34,026 nucleotides of DNA from Bacillota bacterium (lineage in GTDB: Bacteria > Bacillota > Clostridia > Christensenellales > DTU072), in NCBI GenBank assembly GCA_009781445.1, contig WQYD01000014.1:1-34026 (forward strand), given 5' to 3'. How positions within the stretch are numbered: position 1 is the stretch's first letter; each line of letters opens with the position of its first letter. The position numbers and the translations under genes are program-made. Shown here one piece after another: positions 18,001 to 23,319 of the stretch. Below the pieces are notes generated by a model. The model saw only the letters and a program-made list of their open reading frames with translations. It did no database searches and was not told where the DNA came from.

Positions 18001-20651
18001 TAACGCACGGTGATAAGGTTTTCTTTGGTTACGGTGCGTGAATCAAATCCTGTGATTTCAATATTAGGATTATCATGAAAAAGTGCGCCTGTGCGCGTAC
18101 CGCTTGCGTTAAGCAAAAACACTTCAAGCCCTGCCCAATTAGGGGAATCGTTAAGCACATATTTAGTTTTATGGGGCGCGTACACCTCAATGCCGATTAC
18201 AGGGTTAGCAATAACCGTGATTTGCGCTTCGTAATAATTATTGGGGTAAGTGTTATGATCCAAGGTTGCGCCTGCGTATCTCACTCTTATTGCATAGTTG
18301 ATATTGGGCGAAGTGTGCTGAGAGGGGTTATACCCTTCCACAATTATATTGGGATCAGATAGCGGAACGGTAAGCGAAGTGCGGTTTTCAAAGCGCAAAG
18401 TTAGCCCGCTTGCAAGAAGTTCCGTGCCAAGCCCGCCTGCCAAATCAAGCACCGAACCCGAATAAATTCTGCCAAGGCTTCCATTGGGAAGTTCAATATG
18501 CGTGATAAAATTGCGGACGGTAACGCTAAATTCAAGGTAGCCCACATTGATATCTTGAAGCCCTGTGTGCGCGATTTTCACCGTGCGTTGTTCGGAATAG
18601 ATTCCGCTTGCAAAAGGCTTCGTAAAGAACCAAGTTGAAAAGTCATTCGTCCACGCTTCGCCGTTTGTGCTAAAAATCCAAGATTGAGAATCTAACGAAT
18701 AAAACTCTTCCGCTTCTTGCCCGTTGTCCCCGCCGAAGAAAACTCTAATCTCAATTCCGCTTGGATTAAAGAGATAATTATGCAAATTATCGGGATCGCT
18801 TGGGTTATATAAGAGGAAATTTTTGCTTATAGGTTCATTGATAAATTCCATTCCAAGCACGCGCTTTACAACCCTTGCAGGAACAGAAGCATTATGAGAA
18901 TAAATTTGGTATTCGGCTATGTTTATAACGATAGGAATATCGGTAAGCACTAAATTGGAATTATCAAAACTTCCCACCATAGCAGGTGTAAGCGGGAAAA
19001 GCACTTCTTTGCCGTTATTTAAAAACGCTTTAATGAAGAAGCCGTTTGTGTTAATGCTTTCGTAGCGGAAAATCCTTATCGGTTCGCTTGCACTGCCGTT
19101 TGCGTCCGAAAGCAAAATTGAAGTTACTGCCACAGGAAGAACATCCAGTTCGTATTCAATGGTTAAATCATTGCGGATTCCGTCATGATATCTTATAAAG
19201 AAGCGCGCCTTGCCCACAAAATCAAGCACGAATTCAGTTTTGCCCTCATGTTCCGCGCCGAACATTCCTTGGGTAAGGGGCAAAATTCCGCTGTTAGTGC
19301 CGTTGCTGTACGATACCCTGAAAGCCCAGCCTTCTGTGGCATGGAAAGGTGTAAACGGTGTGTTAACATAAATGGGCTTATCTTGAAGCGGATTGCCGTT
19401 TGAATCCACGCTTCTTGTGCGGAAAATTTCAAGGCTTTCCACATTTTTATCCGTTAAAAATAATTCTAATTTAAAAGTTGTGCTTAAGCGTTTTGTTCCC
19501 GAATAAACGCCGATTTCCACTTCTTGGAAGCCCACCTTATCGGGATTAAAACCTTTTACAAAAATATCGTAATTGCCGATTGGGATTTCGCCGTTAACAC
19601 CGTCTACACAAACGCGTACGGTGCTACCCTGCCCGAATGTGTAAATTGCGCCCTGCCTGCCGTTAGAATAAACAGGTTGAAATCTTAGCCACGAAATATC
19701 AAGCGGTGTGCCTACGGATTGTGAGGGCGGTGGTTGCGGTGCTTGAATCAATATGTACTGCGCCACATCTTCTTCCACAACCCTAATGCTGAAAGTATCG
19801 TGAAATCCGCCGTAACTCACAATAACAGGGGTGGAAGCATTATTAGGCGGAATCACATTCATATTTGCCGAAAACGAAAGCCCAAGCGCACCACCGTTCA
19901 TAAAGATAACTTCGGGGATTCCGTTATTATAGTTTAAGGTTATTTCTCCCCCTGCCAAATCAAGTTCTTCGCCTTGATAATAAATTTCTTTGGCGGGAAG
20001 TTTGCTTACAATAATGCTTGTGAGAACCTTTTCGGCAACGGTGATTATAAAAGGTTCGCCGTTCGCTTTTTCGTCTACCGTGTGCGTAATGCCGTCATAC
20101 ACAAATGTGGCGGTTATCCTCTGCAAACCGTGCTTGGTTCTATCGTACCCCGAAACCATTTCGGCGGTTAAAGGGATTTTTAAATCGTAATGCCCTTCTG
20201 GGATTTCGCTAAAGTCGCCGTCCTCATTGCCAAAAAGGACATACACAAAAAGCCCGTCCTCTAAAAACAACTGCCCTTGAATATAGTTATCCTTAAAGCC
20301 CTCACCGCCAAGCCACGCTTTGCCCACCTTATTGGGCGCAACATTCACGAAAACAAAGCAGTTCTTGCCCTCATAAGAAATTGTGATAACTTGCGCTGTT
20401 TCCGTGTACCAAGGATCAAAGGAAGAATGCATATAAGGCGTAACATCCTTTAAATGCGTGGAACCGTCTGATCGTTTAACGCGGATTTGCGCACCGTTTA
20501 AATCAAATTCTTCGCCTTGAAGATATCTTAATTTGGGGGAAGTGTAAATTTCAATACCCGTTACGGTAACTTCTTGAGCGCAAGAAACAAGCGCGATAAC
20601 CGCAAAAAGTGCAATTAAAATTAAAATTAATATAAGCGCGCGTTTCTTCAC
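9090..20651 (-). CDS. Giant 3853-aa surface lipoprotein with Ig-like, MBG/YDG and LamG-like repeats
   Basis: An N-terminal lipoprotein signal, a hydrophobic run ending LVSC with Cys24, predicts lipid anchoring outside the membrane. Residues of about 28-1340 contain repeated bacterial Ig-like (Big_3-type) modules (YLQGEEFDL, YYQGEELDL and relatives). About 1340-2900 holds MBG and YDG modules (KIYGQDMPK, KIFGEENPSF, KVYDGK, REYGDLNF), each ending in DAGTY/DAGVY-like strands. About 2900-3853 has at least two concanavalin/LamG-like folds marked by NLFNGF and NLFNGS. A helical stretch of about 140 residues (about 2205-2350) interrupts one MBG module. There is no LPXTG or C-terminal membrane segment. 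The start is a GTG without a Shine-Dalgarno but with a -10 box 6 nt upstream. The likely role is adhesion or glycan binding, downstream of the sugar-use genes. No catalytic domain is evident. Confidence 0.88.
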   Translation of the reverse strand: MKKRALILILILIALFAVIALVSCAQEVTVTGIEIYTSPKLRYLQGEEFDLNGAQIRVKRSDGSTHLKDVTPYMHSSFDPWYTETAQVITISYEGKNCFVFVNVAPNKVGKAWLGGEGFKDNYIQGQLFLEDGLFVYVLFGNEDGDFSEIPEGHYDLKIPLTAEMVSGYDRTKHGLQRITATFVYDGITHTVDEKANGEPFIITVAEKVLTSIIVSKLPAKEIYYQGEELDLAGGEITLNYNNGIPEVIFMNGGALGLSFSANMNVIPPNNASTPVIVSYGGFHDTFSIRVVEEDVAQYILIQAPQPPPSQSVGTPLDISWLRFQPVYSNGRQGAIYTFGQGSTVRVCVDGVNGEIPIGNYDIFVKGFNPDKVGFQEVEIGVYSGTKRLSTTFKLELFLTDKNVESLEIFRTRSVDSNGNPLQDKPIYVNTPFTPFHATEGWAFRVSYSNGTNSGILPLTQGMFGAEHEGKTEFVLDFVGKARFFIRYHDGIRNDLTIEYELDVLPVAVTSILLSDANGSASEPIRIFRYESINTNGFFIKAFLNNGKEVLFPLTPAMVGSFDNSNLVLTDIPIVINIAEYQIYSHNASVPARVVKRVLGMEFINEPISKNFLLYNPSDPDNLHNYLFNPSGIEIRVFFGGDNGQEAEEFYSLDSQSWIFSTNGEAWTNDFSTWFFTKPFASGIYSEQRTVKIAHTGLQDINVGYLEFSVTVRNFITHIELPNGSLGRIYSGSVLDLAGGLGTELLASGLTLRFENRTSLTVPLSDPNIIVEGYNPSQHTSPNINYAIRVRYAGATLDHNTYPNNYYEAQITVIANPVIGIEVYAPHKTKYVLNDSPNWAGLEVFLLNASGTRTGALFHDNPNIEITGFDSRTVTKENLITVRYSAGDSLFFTGSFTVEIASLVPIRLEWASGTPRIELIQNIDFVLFSTVLGQLIAYPTANGLNLWTLDVIITYSDNTTRTTVPLGELAGDGTSLRVVGYNKANTGTQNPQLYYQDLSGDCWLPIEVNVTPRQLHSVHSTQAVFNVIEGMDLNLLTARLRIVFNNGDEYNVPLMREHIQRSANNPFGYDKDSGITGNNIRLDIRYELDGLVAWDTVVLNIAEKQLINIAIRNMPKYMYVEHEAFSIRDDNGELGSITLYYNNGTIRVADFFNASIGTNSNSNSDFYINIERFNNSELDTGAPPVSQRIFIYWNEGRRYETHYDIIMRDRRNASPDYEDSSPVYEFIYGEIGQDMQDRMPKIGVSGFTSYDQSTANAFADWRFTVEYVPHALYNLYESTPSMHGQFLQIPTEAGLYYIIVSYNSLIGGIDGFGAPTGGIDLVHNSFKTTSINSKRLEIKPRNIYIGLEDSSKIYGQDMPKLYLYAVGSSPSGTKDENAKPFAFNESFNSVQFAEQTSGGYALYFMISGSEYSVSLFNLVALRNLVNHNLSNTTNAGIYELRLSSAISNNYNIIYEDGCLMEIFTRDVFVTPENIVIEYGPVQGVSIPWQASAVKDGQGNNIPNTGLFADEFLNPNGSLTFGRILDDGTETEGMVLVPGANMWVHNVGLYDILRGTLGLMDINYNVILDKGFTVEVVPRNLYVTVSGASKIFGEENPSFSVTYNRFIDGAPNGGGSYAFAYPFENMVGLTVGALGRLNFTCLAETLSDAGVYQISAEFTEVNAEGVWNAYNNYIIHYASANLTILQKEVSVLIHNAFKEFGDNDPIGGFTAVFNGHLTELIGILKRTAGEEMGDYYIDIDDIISKNTNYSFSVLNDGDRGIFQIIVKQLYVKFAPSDLEKVYDGKVAEVKGFMLVDNPLSEVPFAPQGFNRDSVVRVSLDNPLRGRGNYPVVITNLDRNYNVSSADGMAHSFEILGAPISFNDIIFELPDGEEYSGNAFGYSARINPAVVRLVYNEFGQEIGSDSVSVVLQLVGASTVLNAGGYSVRILSITGGGANNYTLEDYEISQGVFVDLRTVEVSFEILQKVLEVRLYESLLLTLESDNGNTAVFTTVYSSQNIRMERNAGDFGVYETNGTPWDISFNVAVRLTEGRDDWQPSDVKYLNGEIDSYLVYTFQHFNTNYLIQLDKEYYVKILPRLVLIDIPAGSLIQPYNGQPPAIRNLQIGSDSGFTSDMIDFVFTPTDGQVLGDAGRYAISVSTQNLNHTVRLLADFYQFEITKATVNVRIEQHVRPYSGMPWLFELSTLALPQTAGTPPRIRNYRLESEFDIMDSFLTELMGLLNDSRGAFNRVIVPSPLSLVIDRANTAQSELTRLYDKIISEGGIEHLKKNDNGTDNSNYNEIISLIAGAGTNTLFGRLTELLHVLNTATDFSEGSTSLAQATALITVLNGLMSSLNALILKELNYIAFIVTPRDGGADSSLKDAGTYNVVLRGSRDPNRIYNLQSNNVVTITALRVDIYVDNLYMEYGTVDWKDGEDEDRFQDLGFTYRVMVNGVVTNAFDSEIVGKPVLSPSAYTLNDKTDAGKLRVIQGGYGIDMSSFANKDKHNLDIFITSPGRLHITRKVAYIQLTQNIGSGLGEDNPLISYGTDLEYMLLMNRWTYLPSYVVNGGTVEGGILAGDIWQSVIMGAGARYILWQGENIILNMDTVSAQPRAGQYTLTATGFLANNYEIMVLEGTLVVKPAVLEIDAGFSNLLSREYGDLNFSITYKGFRYNDAENLGFLALLNSVPINEFVAFWNSEDEGGGGNVRTGVNSGIHSVGFNTPIASDYGITDYIFVFEGEYDFEIVRARLDIEIRTAGGIKHIEFAYGMFAETNGIMPVKSTEFALFIGTNGYRNNDNADNSKLNSLNPLINFKKNVFDTGLEFDLGAGRFTFGENDFATHENYEFNVISTPFTVTRAELSVELDKELNIRLTSSNTSTWAITPYMVSNEIRYEEVEDPETGETDIVPIDFYEVHSGYYWHRDFIFTWLRDSGASTLLPYGEQYFNIFRTESGQGGAHHILGREFTPTHTIDSPTALGKVNLSLGGFSLACKREIPCGTNNCAHTNYTVKETKPVKANVYSQITEMAHAEQEFILLRGEGGSVDFGKIVVEFLTESGLIYRRSITASEIRMDGGLPSNMANDSNESVVLWFQDQFALNILNIPRFDKMPIGSEWENGTFIELNDFYTAGFALQTVGDLFNLRRTLTNLSDQYDFILRVFSQSSQHFTHDFVLGSGSESLVYGKEINVPEDTYAQFVSVTAGTGNYDVIDSAFKFIPNSVHNFSFTLLINGSMNADSLMLVIGGIGANIVAIKDSVPTFIPINLSGINLFNGFTHTIKIYYNKFTNTILIVINDESLLVSVPFDAYTATDNSETAFDISGLRVWVRHFNTMRQGYKDDYGTLVLPHGSQSFVYVAEGFDSVYLPLENLFNIKTPKAEGYTLSYLFNNNPIALLTYANPFADTMVNPSLGVHTAELRVYLNGNLISHYVLTLIVTHSYKSATILAGEVITEHNPVEIPAPNQIRNIGITPSSSGTYSSVSLSFSVNNTAPDSDSESVFYAKFGTNEAQLTNNAYIGKIWQIPVGLESYYNSVLALVYNEAIDNYEATIYLSVNRKTAYFDLPSIDWNSGAIYTADLYYDAFSRENSGARVVFELYENGVLLYSYIFDSRFEFTGYVVPTGYAEAFTASDFFDLCLNKIGRTAGISASNMILNLSRALFNTEHHRFNYDFTLGGNYVQRVSEAGFIVPQNQKFAVANSFGEMALRAVTQASLTFTAEENSGSNLRFVIASTEKNVESPTARSLSLIYDHDLRTLYFAFVYNGTEFRLQPLATNVNLFNGSEQTISVSISRLAVFGDIAGFSVAPAYSEVFVSFNGTPLSVSGKFPTTSVPSGWIFGQNNSIHTEEIENDTNFVTPFGYTYLIHTNANGLGVGDLRIN

Positions 20652-20657
20652 CTATAC

Positions 20658-20666
20658 ATTATATCA
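20658..20666 (-). promoter_or_regulatory. Extended -10 promoter predicting a leaderless mRNA for the giant lipoprotein
   Basis: The minus strand reads TGATATAAT (extended -10), then GTATAG, then the GTG start codon. With normal spacing, transcription would start at or next to the G of GTG. No good -35 and no Shine-Dalgarno are visible. Confidence 0.6.
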
Positions 20667-20706
20667 TATATATTTAAATATAACTATGAAAATTCGGTGA
20701 ATTTTA

Positions 20707-20860
20707 TCAGCGCACAGCGCACAACGCACAACGCGCAATGATTGATTCTAAATATCATTATTAGTTAAATAATCCATAATTCGTACTTTGTACTTCGTAC
20801 TTCGTACCTAAACTAAATAATTCCTTCACTGTGCGCTGTGCGCTGTGCATTGTGCGCTGA
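20707..20860. repeat. 154-bp composite element with inverted GCGCACA-type ends, copy B
   Basis: The left end (20707-20741) and right end (20826-20860) are 35-nt imperfect inverted repeats starting TCAGCGCACA, each built of four 7-mers. Inside are the core (20744-20763), a joint AGTTAAATAATCCATAATT, and a four-unit CGTACTT cassette (20782-20809). The order is identical to 4685-4826. It separates the symporter gene from the giant lipoprotein gene on the minus strand. No transposase or clear target duplication is visible. Confidence 0.82.
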
Positions 20861-20867
20861 ATAATGC

Positions 20868-22361
20868 TTAAGCATTACTTGCCTTTCTTGCATTCACCTC
20901 TTCCACCGCTTCCCTCTGCTTTTGTTCGGTAAATTTGTAAAAGAACAGCGGAACAGCGGATAATGCCATGGAAATTGCGGGAATCAGCACTGAAATCAGC
21001 CATAAAGTGTTAATTGCCTGCGTGGTTACGGTTTCGCGGTTAGTTGCCACAATTCCTGCCCAAGCAAGCCCGAAGCAGGTTACCGCCGCATTAACCGCCA
21101 TGCTTACTTTGTTAATAAATGTTTGCATTGCAAAGCAAATGCCCTCACCGCGTTCCCCTGTTTTGAGTTCTAAATAATCAATGCTGTCTGCAATCATAGC
21201 ATAGCTAAGCACATTCCAAAAGCCCATGGGTATTGCCACGAAAATCAAGCCTGTGAGTGCCACAAATAGCTTCCAAGGTGCGTCCCAGCCTATAAAAAAC
21301 ATTATAAACAGCACCGCACCGCCAAAAAGGTGCGAAGCTATGTAAGTTGCCTTTTTGCCGAATTTGCGCGTACACCAAGGTGTTAGCACAGAGGCAAGCA
21401 AGCCCCCCGGGACGGCTGTAAAGGTGATAAGCGTGAAAAGCGCAGGCCCACTCATGCCCATAAAGCTGGTGGTTCTTAATGCGTAATCGCAAAAGAAAAT
21501 CGCGCTGGACATATAAAGCATTTTAGCAGAACCCAAAACCCCCACGGCAACCACAAGAAGAAGCGGTTTGTTTTTAAGCACAAGCCCAAGGTTGTGCCTT
21601 AAACTTTTGGGCTTTTCAGCACTGTAAAAGCGTTCTTTTGTGTTCTTAAATCCAATCCAAAATGTGGGTATTGCAAGCACGCAAATCACAAGTGCTATCC
21701 AAATATAGCCCGAACGCACGGCTTCCGCCGCCGAAGCCTCAAGCCCCACTATTATTTCACCCGAAGAATCGGTAAAATCCCTTGTAAGCCATGAAGTTAA
21801 TTGAGGCACAACAAGCGCGATAATGCCACCGCCTACCGTGCAAAATATCCTTGCCACCATAAGCATATTACCGCGTTTATGCGTATCCGAAGTCATGCTT
21901 GAAGCTAAACCCCAATAAGGAACATCCACGATTGTGTAAAAAACACTCCAAATAACATAGATTCCTGTAGCCGTGGCTACAGTTCCTACCTCACCAATGG
22001 TTTTTATGTCAAGAGGCAAGAATAACAAAACGGTAAACAAAGCTATCGGAATAGGCGCAACCAAAAGGTACGGACGGCACTTGCCCCACTTGCTTCTCGT
22101 CCTATCCACAATGCTTCCCATGATAGGATCGGTAAACGCGTCAAACAGTCGACAAAAAAGCATCATTAGCCCCACGGTGTACGCGCTGATAAGCAACCCG
22201 TTTATGAAAAAATAGGTTAAATACGCGCCCCCCACAAAGCCCACAATAAGGTTCTGCCCAAAGCCTGCTATGCTGTAGCTAAATGCTTCCTTGGGCTTAA
22301 GTTCGTCATCCTGCTTAAGCCCGAATAATCCGTAAGATATTTTATTTAAAAATGCTTTCAT
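20868..22361 (-). CDS. GPH-family (MelB-like) sugar:cation symporter
   Basis: A 497-aa polytopic membrane protein with about 12 helices. The signature FDAFTDPIMGSIVDRTRSKW followed by GKCRPYLL (near 71-98) is diagnostic, and YAMIADSIDYLELKTGER in the second half matches the paired motif. The track start is a TTG at 22373; GGCGGA lies 6 nt before an in-frame ATG at 22361, which I prefer. The gene sits between the aldolase gene and the giant lipoprotein gene, in a minus-strand run with GH20. It probably imports the glycoside or oligosaccharide that the hexosaminidase cuts. The stop codon lies within the perfect palindrome AATGCTTAAGCATT (20863-20876), next to a dispersed repeat. Confidence 0.9.
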   Translation of the reverse strand: MKAFLNKISYGLFGLKQDDELKPKEAFSYSIAGFGQNLIVGFVGGAYLTYFFINGLLISAYTVGLMMLFCRLFDAFTDPIMGSIVDRTRSKWGKCRPYLLVAPIPIALFTVLLFLPLDIKTIGEVGTVATATGIYVIWSVFYTIVDVPYWGLASSMTSDTHKRGNMLMVARIFCTVGGGIIALVVPQLTSWLTRDFTDSSGEIIVGLEASAAEAVRSGYIWIALVICVLAIPTFWIGFKNTKERFYSAEKPKSLRHNLGLVLKNKPLLLVVAVGVLGSAKMLYMSSAIFFCDYALRTTSFMGMSGPALFTLITFTAVPGGLLASVLTPWCTRKFGKKATYIASHLFGGAVLFIMFFIGWDAPWKLFVALTGLIFVAIPMGFWNVLSYAMIADSIDYLELKTGERGEGICFAMQTFINKVSMAVNAAVTCFGLAWAGIVATNRETVTTQAINTLWLISVLIPAISMALSAVPLFFYKFTEQKQREAVEEVNARKASNA

Positions 22362-22378
22362 GTTGTCCGCCAATATGT

Positions 22379-22472
22379 TTTCAATTCAGAATTCAGAATT
22401 CAGAATTATGGATTTACTAATAATGAGATTTAGAATCCTTCCCTGAATCCTGCAACCTGCAACCTGCAACCT
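22379..22472 (-). repeat. ATTCTGA cassette, core copy 7, CCTGCAA cassette
   Basis: Four ATTCTGA-type units on the minus strand (22379-22406, the outermost degenerate), the joint TTATGGATTTA, the core in minus orientation (22419-22438), a 3-nt spacer, and four CCTGCAA-type units (22442-22469: CCTGAAT, CCTGCAA, CCTGCAA, CCTGCAA). The aldolase stop codon lies 14 nt further on, in a TTAGTGC-AAA-GCACTAA hairpin. Confidence 0.8.
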
Positions 22473-22485
22473 TTAGTGCAAAGCA

Positions 22486-23130
22486 CTAATTGTTCTTCCT
22501 TTCCGCAAATAAAGCAAAAACATCTCTCACGGATATTTCGCTTTTTCCTGAAAAGTACATTATTTCTTTCTTTATGTATTCCGCGCTTGCATCTTCCATA
22601 ACTTTGCAGGCTTTAAATGCGTCTGCAATGTTTGCGCCGAACACAACCGTTCCGTGAGAACTTAAAAAGCAACCGTTTCTATCGGTAAGCGCGCGCAAAG
22701 CGTTTCGGTTTTGCTTTTTTGTGCCTTGGATAGCGTAATCCGCCACGCGGGAAGCACCGCCCAAATATTTGCGCACATCGTCACTAACAAAAGGTAAATT
22801 CCTGCCCGAAGCCGCAAGCACGCTTGCATTTGGCGAATGAGTGTGAATAATCGCATTTGCCTCAGGCCTTGCCCTATAAATTGACGCGTGCAAACCGCAT
22901 TCAGAGGACGGCTTTGCCGAAAGGCGGTAAGTTAGGTGATAATAATTAACAATAACTATATTTTGGGGCAAAAGTTCGGTAAAAACCGAACCAAGAGGCG
23001 TAATAAGCATATGCTTTTCGTCCAGCCTTACGGAAATGTTTCCAAGCCTGCCAAAAACCAGCCCCCCGCCTTGAAGCTTTAAGCCGTAATCAACCATACT
23101 TTTTCTTAGTTGTTCTTCTCTTGTTTCCAT
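22486..23130 (-). CDS. Class II aldolase/adducin family protein, fuculose-phosphate aldolase-like
   Basis: A 214-aa cytoplasmic enzyme. Zn2+ ligands are visible as HTH (His96, His98) and SSHG (His159). Glu78 in SSECGLH matches the catalytic acid of L-fuculose-1-phosphate aldolase, and GNISVR near 30 is the phosphate-binding region. Length matches FucA and ribulose-phosphate 4-epimerase relatives, so substrate is not settled. An aldolase step would split a phosphorylated deoxy-sugar or pentulose to a triose phosphate and an aldehyde. The matching isomerase and kinase are not in the window. The ATG is 10 nt from a GCGCACA half-element with an A-rich gap and no Shine-Dalgarno. Neighbours (GH20 and GPH symporter) suggest use of glycan-derived sugars. 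Confidence 0.87.
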   Translation of the reverse strand: METREEQLRKSMVDYGLKLQGGGLVFGRLGNISVRLDEKHMLITPLGSVFTELLPQNIVIVNYYHLTYRLSAKPSSECGLHASIYRARPEANAIIHTHSPNASVLAASGRNLPFVSDDVRKYLGGASRVADYAIQGTKKQNRNALRALTDRNGCFLSSHGTVVFGANIADAFKACKVMEDASAEYIKKEIMYFSGKSEISVRDVFALFAERKNN

Positions 23131-23140
23131 ATTATTTTTT

Positions 23141-23319
23141 TCAGCGCACAGCGCACAATGGCGGTTTTATAATTCAGAATTCAGAATTATGAATGCAGAA
23201 TTATGGATTTATTTATAATGAGATTTAGATTCCAACCCTGCATCCTGCATCCTGCAACCTGCCCCCTCAATAATGATATTTAGTTTCCTTCATGTTTCTC
23301 GTTTCTCGTTTCTCGTTTT
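23141..23319 (-). repeat. GCGCACA half-element, ATTCTGA cassette, cores 8 and 9 with CCTGCAW and TTTCTCG cassettes
   Basis: The most complete mosaic in the window. A solo TCAGCGCACAGCGCACAATGG end (23141) is followed by four ATTCTGA-type units (about 23176-23203) and core 8 in minus orientation (23214-23233). A 3-nt spacer then leads to four CCTGCAT/CCTGCAA units (23237-23264), core 9 (23269-23288), another 3-nt spacer, and four TCGTTTC-type units (23292-23319). The last cassette and part of core 9 are translated as the C-terminus of the GH20 gene. Confidence 0.8.
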
